A DNA stretch of 49,636 nucleotides from Isotricha intestinalis (taxonomy: Eukaryota > Ciliophora > Litostomatea > Vestibuliferida > Isotrichidae). The DNA lies in contig JAJJLU010003578.1 of assembly GCA_023807065.1 (NCBI GenBank), positions 1 through 49,636 on the forward strand, written 5' to 3'. Under the pieces are notes generated by a model that searched no databases, was not told where the DNA came from, and saw nothing but the letters and a program-made list of their open reading frames with translations. The position numbers and the translations under genes were made by a program. Every line of letters begins with the position of its first letter. The stretch's first letter is position 1. Below, piece after piece: positions 30,786 through 41,194 of this stretch.

Positions 30786-31664
30786 TCAGTGAAATAAATA
30801 TGTTAAAAAAATAAATCCTAATATTCCAGAGATATAAGTTATTGTTGTTAAAATTTTCTTATTTGGAGGAAAATATTTATCATCATGAACATAAGCAAAA
30901 TGAGGGATTTGAAGATTATTACAAATTATATGTAAAATTATAGGACAGAAAATAGTATTTGAATATGTATAAGCATAACAACAATAAAAACCAAAAATTC
31001 CTGTATATAATATTTGAAAAATAATTTTTTTAGGATATGGCTTCCTATCTAGTAAATGTCTTAGGTGTGATATTCCAAACATCAAAGAAGATATTAAAGA
31101 AGATTTTACTGGAGAATGACCGTTTATTTTCAAAATATTAAAAACTACAAATCTGAAAATAAATTCTTCAATAATAGGAGCATACACACTTTCCATCCAA
31201 AATCTAATACCTGTTTTAGAAATAGGATTCACTCTATAAAAATAAAATTCTAACAAATGACCTGAATATAGAAGTAATAAATTAAAAATTAAAATTAGTG
31301 ATTTAATTACCCGAAACAATAAATTTTCACTATTTAATTTCAAATAATCTATTAAATCATATGAATATTGTGGAGCAATTATAAAAACAACAATACATAA
31401 TATTATTAAATAAAAAAGAGTTGCAAAGAAAATAAATTTTAATTCTTCACATCTATATTTCATTTCTTGTAATTCTTCAATACTTGACACTTCTTTAAAA
31501 AAGTTTAAATCAATTTCTATTTTCTTTAAATTTTTTTCATCTACTTTAAAATATTCGGCAAGATAATTTTGAAAAAAAAATTTAATAAAATCTACATAAA
31601 CTACATAAAGAAAAACAATTAAAAAAGGAAAAATATCAGATAATAAAAGTTTAAGATTATTCAT
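30786..31664 (-). CDS. RCE1: CAAX prenyl protease 2 (RCE1)
   Basis: 292 residues from ATG at 31664; the stop is TGA. RCE1 is an ER membrane protease that removes the last three residues of farnesylated or geranylgeranylated CAAX proteins such as Ras and Rho. The CPBP-family motifs are all here: EEFIFR with Glu166/Glu167, FGISHLRH with His200, and HIICN with His245 and Asn249. Several hydrophobic segments fit the polytopic fold (residues 10-30, 78-98, 118-140, 160-180, 190-205, 215-250). Length is normal. The gene is convergent with the giant repeat gene; stops are about 80 nt apart. The use of TGA as terminator helps fix the genetic code. Confidence 0.9.
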   Translation of the reverse strand: MNNLKLLLSDIFPFLIVFLYVVYVDFIKFFFQNYLAEYFKVDEKNLKKIEIDLNFFKEVSSIEELQEMKYRCEELKFIFFATLFYLIILCIVVFIIAPQYSYDLIDYLKLNSENLLFRVIKSLILIFNLLLLYSGHLLEFYFYRVNPISKTGIRFWMESVYAPIIEEFIFRFVVFNILKINGHSPVKSSLISSLMFGISHLRHLLDRKPYPKKIIFQILYTGIFGFYCCYAYTYSNTIFCPIILHIICNNLQIPHFAYVHDDKYFPPNKKILTTITYISGILGFIFLTYLFH

Positions 31665-32018
31665 CAATTAATATTTTAAAAAATTATTAATTATGAAAAA
31701 ATAAAATAAATAATCAATAAATAATGAAACAATGATAAATTAAAAACACTAAATTTAAGAAAAAAGAAAAAAAAAGAAAAATATCTAAAATTTTTATTAT
31801 TACATCTCTCCAAAAGTTTTGAATAAAAAGTATTATATATATCTGATAAAAATTTATTGTTTTGATTGTAAATTTAATAAATATTGCATTTTTTTAAAAT
31901 GATATATATCAAAAATTAATATATTAGTTAATGTTATCATAACGTCAAAACAAAGAATGAATATTAAAAAAAGGAAAAAATAAAAATAGAATATTTATAA
32001 AATATATTATTAAATAAT
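31665..32018. other. intergenic gap, nothing recognised
   Basis: 354 nt between the RCE1 start and the GH5 stop, both genes on the minus strand. AT-rich, without open frame, repeat or RNA-like structure visible. It should contain the RCE1 promoter and the 3' end of the GH5 transcript. Confidence 0.5.
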
Positions 32019-33938
32019 TTAATTTGCTAAATCATTATTGATTTCTTCAACATAAAATTTATTAATTTCAATTCTTAAAATTTCTATAATATTATTAGAT
32101 ATAATCTTTATTGAATTTATATATGGTACATTGCTCTTTTCAGGAAAATTTTTATATGGAATGACAAGTAAATAATGGTTATTTCCTAAAATTGAAATAT
32201 CATAATCTAAAATATATGTTTTTTTTTCAAACAAAGATTCATATATAATATTAAAATGATTTTTGACATTTATTTTCATTTCAAATTGAAAATAACAATC
32301 TTCTCCAAAAAATTTCATGTTAAAATTATCAAATTTTGATTTAATATAACTCAACAAATTATAATTGTTCAATTTCTCTTTAATTAAACTTCTAGGATAA
32401 AAAGTCATTCTTAAAACATGTATTTCTTCTTTTTTAGGTTGAATATAGAAATAATTTAAATATTTCAAATCTTTAACATATTTGAATTTATCAAATGGGA
32501 TAATAATAATAAATTTTTTATTATTAATTTCAAAAATATCACAATCAACTTTATTTATTCCACTATCAGTAAACATTTCATAAAAAATATCAAAGCATTT
32601 TTTATTATTTGCAACTAACTCTAAAATAAAATAAGTTTCATTTACAAAAGTCAAAATATCAAAATTTCCATCATTAAAGCCAAAAGGTTTAATAAATTTC
32701 ATTAATCCTTTATTATTTACTTTTTTCCACCTTAAAAAAATATCTAGAACTTCATTATTATCATTTTCTAAATTAATAAATTTTAAAGGATGATTATAAT
32801 TATTAATCATAATTTGATATAAATCAGGTTTAGCATATTCAAAAGTAGTTCTATTCATTAAACCCCAACCAACTTTCCCTACTTCTAAATGACCATTATC
32901 CCACCAAAAAATAGGAATATTTAAGTAACTACCATATTTACTTAAAATATCAGTATATTCTATTCTAGTTGAATTATATCCATAATTTTTCATTCCCATT
33001 TCTCCAATTAAAGCTACTATTCCTTTATCAATAAATTTCTCTTTAATTAATTTAAATATAAATTTTAATTCTCTTCTTGCTTTATCTGTAAAATATTTTA
33101 CCATTCCATGCATTCCTATTTCATAAGGATGATAAGTATGAAAAGTTACCATTAAATTTTCATCGTTTTCATTCATTTTAAAAAAATCAATACATGGTAT
33201 TGAAGGAACTCCTCCTTGTAAGGATAATAATAATGGTCTTAATTTATTTAAACTTCCTGTTTCTCTTATTGTTTTTCTTCCTATTTCATTTAATTCATTT
33301 ACTATATTTACTATTCTTAAATCACCATTAAAATCAGATGGTTTTTTTCTTGGTTCATTCATTATTTCAAAAATTAAATGATAATCATAATTTTTAAATC
33401 TTTCTGCAATTTGTTTCCATACTTTCTTTAATATTAAACCAGCAAATTTTTTTAAATAAGGATTGCAAATAATTTCTGGTGTAGAATGATGTAAATTAAT
33501 AATAACATATTTTTTTTTATTATAAGCATAATTTACAATTTGTTGAACTCTATCAAGGAAACTTTCACTAATTTTAAATTGAAGAGTTAAAATTGATAAA
33601 TTACTAACATGTTGTCTCCATCTAATTGGAATTCTAAAAGCATTAAAACCTTTTTTAATTAATTCATCAAAATATTTTTGAGATAAACGTGGATTTCCCC
33701 AATATGTTTCATGATATTTTGCATCCAGAGAATTTCCTATATTTATTCCTGCACCTAATTCTTTTATAAATTCTATAGGCTTTCTCATTTTTTTTTCAGG
33801 TTCTCTTGTTGGAATTTCTTTCTTTGGTATTCTCTTATTATTGAAATGAATTATCAAAAGAAATAAAATAAATGATGGTATACCTGTAAATATTATTATC
33901 ATTTGTCCAAGAATTTTTTTCCTTTTTTTTGGAATCAT
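32019..33938 (-). CDS. membrane-anchored GH5 endoglucanase-type glycosidase
   Basis: 639 residues, single exon. After a basic start (MIPKKRKKILG) a hydrophobic segment at residues 12-31 acts as a signal anchor, giving a type II membrane enzyme. Residues 50-385 are a GH5 (beta/alpha)8 barrel, closest by motif to subfamily 4: GAGINIGNSLDA, ETYWGNP, GFNAFRIPIRW, VIINLHHS, IFEIMNEP with acid/base Glu195, VTFHTYHPYE, ALIGEMGM with nucleophile Glu313, and IFWWDNG. All catalytic residues are kept. GH5 cuts beta-1,4-glucans or mannans. Residues about 405-515 and 525-630 are two copies of one beta-rich module (CFDIFYEMF / HFNIIYESLF; IIIIPFDKF / LLVIPYKNF), perhaps glycan binding. Bacterial origin by transfer is common for such genes in gut protists, but codon use here matches the neighbours. 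Confidence 0.9.
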   Translation of the reverse strand: MIPKKRKKILGQMIIIFTGIPSFILFLLIIHFNNKRIPKKEIPTREPEKKMRKPIEFIKELGAGINIGNSLDAKYHETYWGNPRLSQKYFDELIKKGFNAFRIPIRWRQHVSNLSILTLQFKISESFLDRVQQIVNYAYNKKKYVIINLHHSTPEIICNPYLKKFAGLILKKVWKQIAERFKNYDYHLIFEIMNEPRKKPSDFNGDLRIVNIVNELNEIGRKTIRETGSLNKLRPLLLSLQGGVPSIPCIDFFKMNENDENLMVTFHTYHPYEIGMHGMVKYFTDKARRELKFIFKLIKEKFIDKGIVALIGEMGMKNYGYNSTRIEYTDILSKYGSYLNIPIFWWDNGHLEVGKVGWGLMNRTTFEYAKPDLYQIMINNYNHPLKFINLENDNNEVLDIFLRWKKVNNKGLMKFIKPFGFNDGNFDILTFVNETYFILELVANNKKCFDIFYEMFTDSGINKVDCDIFEINNKKFIIIIPFDKFKYVKDLKYLNYFYIQPKKEEIHVLRMTFYPRSLIKEKLNNYNLLSYIKSKFDNFNMKFFGEDCYFQFEMKINVKNHFNIIYESLFEKKTYILDYDISILGNNHYLLVIPYKNFPEKSNVPYINSIKIISNNIIEILRIEINKFYVEEINNDLAN

Positions 33939-34085
33939 TTATATTTATTGATATTTAAAATATGAATTACTTTTGAAAATGACTTTAAAATAAAGAAAAT
34001 TAATTAAATATATATAAATTTAAAATTTTCACTCTTATTTATTTTTTAATGAATAAAAAATATTTTTTTTTGTTATAGAATAAAA

Positions 34086-34539
34086 ATGGAGAAAAGAATT
34101 AAGAGAGAATTAGAAGATTTGAAAAAGCAGCCAATAGAAGGTTGTAAAGCTTCTTTAATTAATAACAATGATTTATATTATTGGAAAGCAACAATATACA
34201 GGATCAATAAATTCTCCATATGAAGGAGGAATATTTAATTTAGAAATAAAAATACCAAAATAATATCCTTTAAAAACACCTTTATGTAGAATTACTACAA
34301 AAATATTTCATCCAAATGTAAATGAAAAAGGAGGAATATGTTTAGATATATTAAATAAAAGATGGAGTCCAGTTTTAACAATTGGTAAAATTCTTCTTTC
34401 TATCACTTCTTTTTTGATTGAACCTAATACTGATCATTCCTGAAGACCTGAGATTACTTTATTATATAATAATCACAGAGAATTATATAATTCTACTGCT
34501 TTAGAATGGACTCAAAAATATGCAAAGGTTAATTTATAA
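34086..34539 (+). pseudogene. broken Ubc4/UBE2D-type ubiquitin-conjugating enzyme
   Basis: The 454-nt span reads as a 150-codon E2 close to Ubc4/UBE2[62 protein letters not shown] with the active Cys, [14 protein letters not shown] and ALEWTQKYAK. Three lesions break it: one extra base near 34200, TAA at 34261-34263 (in IPKxYPLKTP) and TGA at 34441-34443 (in DHSxRPEI, where family members have Leu). E2s pass activated ubiquitin from E1 to targets with an E3. Since similarity is high and the core is intact, decay is recent, or the sequence is of poor quality here. A functional copy elsewhere would be expected because Ubc4-type E2s are essential. Confidence 0.88.
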
Positions 34540-34873
34540 TAAAATAATTTTTTTACAATTATGAATTTTAATAATATAAGAATTAAATTTATTTTTTATT
34601 AATTATTATTGTGAATGTTTTTGTTTCATAATTAAAAAATAGTATTTATAAATAATTGCATTATCAAATTTATTTCTATATAAGAGAAAGTTCAAATGGC
34701 AAATTAAATTTTATTTCTGGTGGAAAACAATTTAATAAAATTAATAATTAAGAAAGATTTTTTCCTTTAAATGTTGAATCAAAAGATTATTCTGAAACAA
34801 TTCAACTAAAATAACTTTCCAAATTCACTGAAAAAATTATTAATAATTAAAATTAATGAAAGAAAGATAAAAA
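34540..34873 (+). other. gap with a small gene relic at 34680-34850
   Basis: After the E2 relic, a frame reads IRESSNGKLNFISGGKQFNK, stop TAA, ERFFPLNVESKDYSETIQLK, stop TAA, LSKFTEKIINN. The text is protein-like and not part of the E2 or of the next gene. It could be the remains of another gene. The last about 25 nt before 34874 would hold the leader of the leishmanolysin-like gene. Confidence 0.4.
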
Positions 34874-36967
34874 ATGTCAAAAATGCTTAAATATCTAATT
34901 GTATTATTAACATTTAATTTTATCAATCTTCAATATGGATATAATGAATTAAATTTTTTAATATGTGGAGAAGGAATAGAAACAACTCCAGATTTAATAG
35001 AATATGAAAACTCTATAGAAAAAGAAATATCCTATTCTCCAATAAGAATATTTATAGATTATTCAAATTTTGATCATACAATTTCATCATTTACAAATAT
35101 AGAAAAATCAAAAGATTTAATAAAAGAAAAATTATCAAAAGCAGCAAACTTAATGGAGCAAATAGTAAAAGTTAAAAGATTTAAAAATAATTTATTTATT
35201 CCGGATGAAATCATAAGTCAACATAATTTAACAAAATATAATTCTTCAATATATTCTGGAATTTCATATGATTTAATAATATTTCTAAAGTTTCAGAATA
35301 AAAAACAGGTAATAATAAATGAAGGAACAAAATTTGTAAATTTCCAAGGATTTCCAGTTATAATAGATTCAAATACAAAAAGACCAATTACAGGAATATT
35401 AAATATATATAATTTAGATTATTCTGAAATGTCAAATTCAGAAACATATTTTTTAAACTCATTTATTCATCAATTAATACATATAATGGTTTTTGATACA
35501 CAATTAATTAAATCTTTCCCAAATTATGAATCTCCTCCTTATATACGTGGTTATGATTATACATCATTTCAAATAAGAAATTTTATAAATTCACCAAAAG
35601 TTTTACAATATGGAAAAAGACATTTCCAATGTGAAAATAATTTTAAAGGTCTTCAAATAGATAATACAGGTTTTAAATTTATTAATTTGGATTCTAATTT
35701 GTATCATTGGGAACAAAGATTTATGAATGGTGATATTATGATACCTGTTCAATATGAAGAACAATCTATTTCAGAAATTACTTTAGCTTTATTTGAAGAT
35801 TCAAATTGGTATGAAATCAATTATTATACAGGAGGATTATTCCGTTTTGGAAAAGGGAAAAAATGTTGGTTTTCTAATTTTCCTTGTTTTAATGACTATT
35901 ACATTTCCGAAAATGATTTTTGTGATGTGAATAATCAATTAAGATGTACTTCAGGGAGATTACAAAAAGGAATATGTAGATTATATAATTATAATTCAAT
36001 TCCTGAATATTTCCAATATTTTGATGATGATATAACATTAGGTGGAAATTATAATGCTCATTATTGCCCCAAAACAGAAAAAGAATATATGGGAACATCT
36101 TCATTTAATAATTTTTATCCTGGAAGTTGTGTAAATGGATATATTCCTCAATATTCAAAAGATTCAGGTGAAATAAATTCAGATCATTCATTTTGTGTAA
36201 TATCAAATGTAATCCCAAATGATAATAATTATAGTATATATAATCAAAGAAGAGCTATTTGTTTTCCTATGTCATGTTCTAAAACTATTTTAACCATTCA
36301 AGTTGGTGATTATTATTATACTTGTCCTAAAAATGGTGGTATTATAAATGTTCAAAGAAGTTCTGGTTATTTGGGTGACATAGAATGTCCTGATTATAAT
36401 TTAATTTGTACTGGAAGTGTATTATGTAATAATATTGCTGATTGTATTGAAAAAAAATCTATTTATAACGAAAATACTTTTATTTATAATGAATTACCTT
36501 TTGTTTATCAAGATTTAAATAATCTAAATGGTTATTATAGTAAAAATATTGGAGAAACTTCTAATAATGGAAAATGTGGGCTTAATTGTATTTTTTGTAA
36601 TAATATTAATACATGTTTAAAATGTAGAGAAGGGGATTATGCTATAGCTTCAAAAAGTAAAGATAGAGGAGTCACTACTAAACTCTATTGTAATTTAATT
36701 TCAAATTTAGAAAGTGAAAATTATGTTTTAGAAAATAATGTTTATTATCCTACAGATGATACAATTGATACTGATCAAAATGATGATACAACTGAGACTG
36801 ATCAAAATGATTACACAACTGATACTGATCAAAATGATGATACAACAACTGATACAACCCAAAATGATGATACAACTAATACTGATCAAAATGATGATAA
36901 AAATAATCACTCAAATAATTTATCTATGATTTTAAATGAATTTCTTACTCTTTTATTTTTTATTTAG
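34874..36967 (+). CDS. leishmanolysin-like (M8) surface protein, probably inactive protease
   Basis: 697 residues, one exon, stop TAG. Residues 5-20 form a signal peptide. The family core runs from about 40 to 510. The zinc motif normally HExxH reads H199-Q200-L-I-H203, so the catalytic Glu is replaced by Gln (codon CAA at 35471-35473); the third ligand His278 is kept in NLYHWEQRFMNGDIM. Zinc may bind but peptide cleavage should be lost or very weak. Many cysteines follow in CxxxxxC spacing, as in the family (CWFSNFPCFNDYY, FCDVNNQLRC, SCVNGYIPQY). A CxxC-rich module lies at about 570-595. Residues 628-676 are an acidic Thr/Asp/Gln repeat, and the hydrophobic tail LSMILNEFLTLLFFI suggests a GPI anchor. 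A surface adhesin or binding role is possible. An expanded family in ciliates and trichomonads. Confidence 0.85.
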   Translation: MSKMLKYLIVLLTFNFINLQYGYNELNFLICGEGIETTPDLIEYENSIEKEISYSPIRIFIDYSNFDHTISSFTNIEKSKDLIKEKLSKAANLMEQIVKVKRFKNNLFIPDEIISQHNLTKYNSSIYSGISYDLIIFLKFQNKKQVIINEGTKFVNFQGFPVIIDSNTKRPITGILNIYNLDYSEMSNSETYFLNSFIHQLIHIMVFDTQLIKSFPNYESPPYIRGYDYTSFQIRNFINSPKVLQYGKRHFQCENNFKGLQIDNTGFKFINLDSNLYHWEQRFMNGDIMIPVQYEEQSISEITLALFEDSNWYEINYYTGGLFRFGKGKKCWFSNFPCFNDYYISENDFCDVNNQLRCTSGRLQKGICRLYNYNSIPEYFQYFDDDITLGGNYNAHYCPKTEKEYMGTSSFNNFYPGSCVNGYIPQYSKDSGEINSDHSFCVISNVIPNDNNYSIYNQRRAICFPMSCSKTILTIQVGDYYYTCPKNGGIINVQRSSGYLGDIECPDYNLICTGSVLCNNIADCIEKKSIYNENTFIYNELPFVYQDLNNLNGYYSKNIGETSNNGKCGLNCIFCNNINTCLKCREGDYAIASKSKDRGVTTKLYCNLISNLESENYVLENNVYYPTDDTIDTDQNDDTTETDQNDYTTDTDQNDDTTTDTTQNDDTTNTDQNDDKNNHSNNLSMILNEFLTLLFFI
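36755..36900 (+). repeat. 27-nt imperfect tandem repeat, stalk of the leishmanolysin-like protein
   Basis: About five copies of a unit encoding DDTTxTDQN (core ACTGATCAAAATGATGATACA). The copies differ by a few bases and one is longer by three. It gives an extended, probably O-glycosylated stalk before the C-terminal anchor. Confidence 0.85.
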
Positions 36968-37190
36968 TAAAAATTAGTTATTTTGAATTGATATGAAAAA
37001 ATTTTTACGTTAAAAGATTCAAATAATTATTAAAAAAGAAATTTTTTATATATTTTTTTATAAAATATTATCTTTATTGTGTTTTTAATATTTGATATAA
37101 TATTATCTTTATTATTTTTTTTCATTTTTTTAAATAACAAATTATTTATTTTATAATTAATATTATTTAAATATTATAAAATACAATTAA

Positions 37191-39464
37191 ATGTCTAATA
37201 AAATCGAAGAATTAGAAACAAATTTGATATTAGAAAAACAGGAGTTAAATAATTCATTAAAAAGAAGTATTTTATATATATTTGATTCTAAAATATTAAT
37301 CAATAGAATCTTTTAAGAAAAAAAGCAAATCAGATCCTCAATTAACAAATTTAAATGAATCTGTCTTTTTGATAAATAAATTCTCTTCAAATTTAGAGTT
37401 TATAAAAAAATCAGAAAAAGGAATAATAGATTCATGGACAGAATTTTTTCTATCTCAAAATTTTACAATATCAATGATATTATATTATTTAGATGAAATG
37501 AAAGACACAGGTTCAATAGAATTATTAATAAATACAATGATGGAAAGATTTAAAGATGAAACATATTTTTATATTCCACAATATTGTTCATTATTAAATG
37601 AAAAAAAAAATTTTGAATCTCTTCAAACATATTTATTAGAACAATGTATAAATAAAATAAAATTTAGTTTATATGTTTATTGGATGGTATCATCATATGC
37701 AGAATTACAAAAAAATATAAAATATAGTACTTTTTTATCAACAATAGAAATGGCAATGGTAAATGGATCAAGATATACAGGTGGAAGTTCTTTTCATATG
37801 TTAAGAGAAAATTTTTCTGAAGAAGAAGTATTTAAATATAATATTAATAAACAATTCCATGCAAATTATTTTAATAAATGTATTATCTTTTATAAAGATG
37901 TAAAATTAATATGTGAAAAATTAAAAAATTATCCGAAAGAAGATATATATAATCCAAAAAATGAAAGGAAAAATGTATTAAAAGTTTTTTTGAAAAATTT
38001 AAATAAAAGAATTCATTTAATGTATAATGAAGAAGAAGATATAAAATTAGCAAAATCTGTAATAAAAGGCTTATACAGAGGAATAATTTTACCTTTTGAT
38101 GACAGTAAATCAACAGAAGATGAAGATTGTAATTTAATAGTAAATTTAAATATTGAAAATTCATGTTGTTTAAGTACTAGAGCAAGAGTTCCTTGTAAAA
38201 TTGTTTTTGAATGTGTTAATGTGAAAGATTTAATTGATTTTGATAATTATTATATTGATAATATTGAAGATGATAAAAATAGAAATTCTACTGATTCTGG
38301 AGATGGAATTATTGAAAATCAAAATGATAATAATATCCTAGTCAATGATTTTGGAACTGTTGAAGAGTTTTTAAACGGAAGTTTTGAAGATGAAGAAGAA
38401 AAGAAAATAAAAGAAAAAAAAGAGGAAAAAATAAAAGAAATTGTAAAAGAAATTAATTATTATAATGAAAATAAAAAAGAGGAACCAAAAGAAGAAAATT
38501 TAGAAGAAAATTATAGAGTAAGAAAAAATTCAGAAATATCATTAGCAGATTTTCAAAGTGAATTTGGTGAAATTTTTGGAGTGAGATGGAAAGAAATAAC
38601 AAATGAAATAAAATCAAAAAGTAATTATAAAAACTTTCCTTCTTTACAAATAAAAAGTTTTATTGCTAAAGCAAATGATGATTTAAGACAAGAATCATTA
38701 ACAATGCAATTAATAAAATGTTTTTCAGATATATTTAAAAAAGCAGATATTCCTTTAAAATTAAAAACTTATGAAATTATTATTACTTCTGCAAATAGTG
38801 GTTTAATTGAATTTATTCCTAATACTATTTCAATAGATGCTTTAAAAAAAAAAATTGGTTATGGAATTGATTTAAATATTTTTTTTAGAAAATTCTTTAA
38901 CGAAAATTTTGAAGAAGCTCAAAAAAATTTTTGCGAAAGTTTAGCTGGATATTCTTTAATTACATATATATTAAATATTAAAGATAGACATAATGGAAAT
39001 ATTTTAATTGATATGAATGGAAATATTATTCATATTGATTTTGGTTTTATTTTAGGAATTTCACCAGGAAATTTAAATTTTGAAAATGCTCCTTTTAAAA
39101 TAACAAAAGAATATTTAGATATTTTAGATGGTCAAGATTCAAATATTTTTCAATATTTTAAAACTTTATTAATAAGAGGTTTCTTAACATTAAAACATCA
39201 TTTTGATTTATTTGCAAAAATAATAGATATAATGGCAAAAAGTAAGATATTAAAATATAATATTTTTTAGCTTCTAATATGCCTTGTTTTATTGGGAAAG
39301 ATCCTAGAAGTGTTGTAAATGGTTTTATTGAAAGATTTCATTTAGATAAAAGTGATGTTGAATATTATCAATTAGTTGATCAATTAATATATGATTCTGT
39401 TGGTAATTGGAGAACATATCAATATGATTTATTTCAACAATTAACTAATGGAATCTCTCCTTAA
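37191..39464 (+). CDS. PI4KB: phosphatidylinositol 4-kinase beta type, three exons
   Basis: 734 residues: exons 37191-37266, 37307-39241 and 39271-39464. The introns are 40 and 29 nt, GT...TAG. Splicing joins DIMAK to TSNMPCFIGKD, so two apparent ORFs are one gene. The start ATG at 37191 gives MSNKIEELETNLILEKQ. Residues about 50-235 form the helical LKU domain (DPQLTNLNESVFLI, YYIPQYCSLL-like YIPQYCSLLN). The C-terminal kinase has KANDDLRQE, LIEFIPNTISID, catalytic KDRHNGNI near 585 and HIDFGFILG near 601. The sequence pattern fits PI4K beta/Pik1 better than PI4K alpha or PI3K. It makes PI4P at the Golgi and endosomes, recruiting adaptors and lipid carriers. An acidic insert lies between the two domains. 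Shorter than human PI4KB (about 800). Confidence 0.92.
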
Positions 39465-39628
39465 ATGAGTGTTATATATATAATAAATAGATTAATGTTA
39501 TAAAAGTAGATGTATTTTATATAAAGTTATTATTTAATACTACTAAATAAAAAATATTTAAAAAAATTATTTAATTTTATTTTTTGAAAATTTTAAAAAA
39601 TTTGATTAAAAAAACAATAAAACAATAA

Positions 39629-41194
39629 ATGATTCAAACTGAACATTTGAAAAAATTTCAAAGTGATATTATAGAGGATGAAGATGAAGATTTAAGTAAT
39701 GAAAAGGTAATAATAAATAAACCATTTGGAATAACATTTGGAACAAGAACTCCATTTAATTCCCAACCAAAAATGATAAGACATTTTATTGAAAGTGAAA
39801 GACTTCCATCAAAAATAACATCAAATTTTAATTTAACAAAAACAATAGAAGATATAAAAAATACATCAAACAACACAGAAAGAGACACATCAAAAATAAC
39901 AATAAGTAAAGTGGAAAATTCCCAGACAAAAAATATAAATATAAATAAAAAGTATATTCCATTAAACACAGAGAATATAAATGAAATAAAAAGAGTAAAA
40001 AACTTGGTTTTAAATTTTCAAAACGCAAATTTAGAAAAAGTAAAAATTTCCCATAAATTATTTGGAATAATTCATTCATACGGAGCAATAACATCAGAAG
40101 GAAGAAGAGATTATAATGAAGATAGAGTGAGTATAATATATAATATATCAAAACCATCGAATTTTATAGAAACATCAAATAATAAATGGCCAAAATGTTC
40201 ATTTTTTGGTTTATATGATGGTCATGGTGGAAAAGGTTGTTGTGATTTTTTAAGAGATAATTTACATAAATATATAATATCAGATATAAATTTTCCTCAT
40301 AATCCTCAAAAATCATTAGTAAATGGATTTATAAAAGCAGAGAAGAATTTTTTAAAAGAATATGGTAAAAAAGACTCTTCAGGTTCATGTGCAATAGTTT
40401 TATTAATAATAGAAAAAAGATGTTATATTGCAAATGTAGGTGATAGTAGAGCAATATTAAGTGGAGATAATGGATTAAAAACATATATTTTATCAAGAGA
40501 TCATAGACCAGGAGATGAAAGAGAATATAAAAGAATTTTAGATGCAGGAGGAAAAATTTATCAAACTGAATATGAAAATATTAAAAATAATAATTTGAAT
40601 ACTCATATAATTGGTCCTTTAAGAGTTCTTCCTGGTAAATTAAGTGTTTCTAGAACTTTAGGTGATTTTGAAGCTAAAGATCCTGATTTTGGAGGTAATC
40701 CTAATGTGATTATTTCTACTCCTGAAATTAAATATTTTGATATTAATGATAAAAATGATTTTATTTTAATTGGATGTGATGGTATTTTCGAAAAAATAAA
40801 AAGTAAATCTCTTATTAATTTTGTGTGGGATATTATTAAGAAATTTAATTTTAAAGATATTCATAATTTAACTGGTGTTTGTATTGAAAAAGTTCTTAAT
40901 TTATGTATTGAAAAAGAAAGTTTGGATAATTTAACTTTAATTATGATTTCTTTAAAAAGTTTAGAAGAATTAAAAAAAAATAAATTTATAGGTCACTTTC
41001 CTTCTCAAACTGAAAATGTTTTTATTTCAAAACAAAGATTACAAAGTGCAATTCCGAAAAATTTAAAAAATAAAAATAATAATAATAATAATAATAAACA
41101 AACTTTATCTTTCTTACTTACTAAATTAGTTCATAATCCAACTTCAAATATAAAGAGAATTGTTTATAATCATAGTAATTCAAAACCAAAATAA
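39629..41194 (+). CDS. PP2C-type (PPM) serine/threonine phosphatase
   Basis: 521 residues, one exon. Residues 1-140 are a disordered extension. The catalytic domain runs from about 145 to 455 with the metal and phosphate motifs of the PPM family: SEGRRDYNEDR (Glu164, Asp165), FFGLYDGHGG (Asp197, Gly198), CYIANVGDSRAILS, LSRDHRPGDEREYKRI, LSVSRTLGDFEAKDP, DFILIGCDGIFEK and ESLDNLTLIMISL. All metal-binding residues are present, so active Mn/Mg-dependent phosphatase activity is expected. The C-terminus is an Asn-rich basic tail. Close in layout to protist and plant PP2Cs; the substrate cannot be told. It follows the PI4K gene in the same direction, 164 nt later, with no sign of joint transcription. 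Confidence 0.95.
   Translation: MIQTEHLKKFQSDIIEDEDEDLSNEKVIINKPFGITFGTRTPFNSQPKMIRHFIESERLPSKITSNFNLTKTIEDIKNTSNNTERDTSKITISKVENSQTKNININKKYIPLNTENINEIKRVKNLVLNFQNANLEKVKISHKLFGIIHSYGAITSEGRRDYNEDRVSIIYNISKPSNFIETSNNKWPKCSFFGLYDGHGGKGCCDFLRDNLHKYIISDINFPHNPQKSLVNGFIKAEKNFLKEYGKKDSSGSCAIVLLIIEKRCYIANVGDSRAILSGDNGLKTYILSRDHRPGDEREYKRILDAGGKIYQTEYENIKNNNLNTHIIGPLRVLPGKLSVSRTLGDFEAKDPDFGGNPNVIISTPEIKYFDINDKNDFILIGCDGIFEKIKSKSLINFVWDIIKKFNFKDIHNLTGVCIEKVLNLCIEKESLDNLTLIMISLKSLEELKKNKFIGHFPSQTENVFISKQRLQSAIPKNLKNKNNNNNNNKQTLSFLLTKLVHNPTSNIKRIVYNHSNSKPK

Noticed and set aside
39242..39278. Apparent frameshift splitting the PI4-kinase into two ORFs
   Set aside because: A 29-nt GT...TAG intron at 39242-39270 joins the frames exactly and restores a conserved segment.
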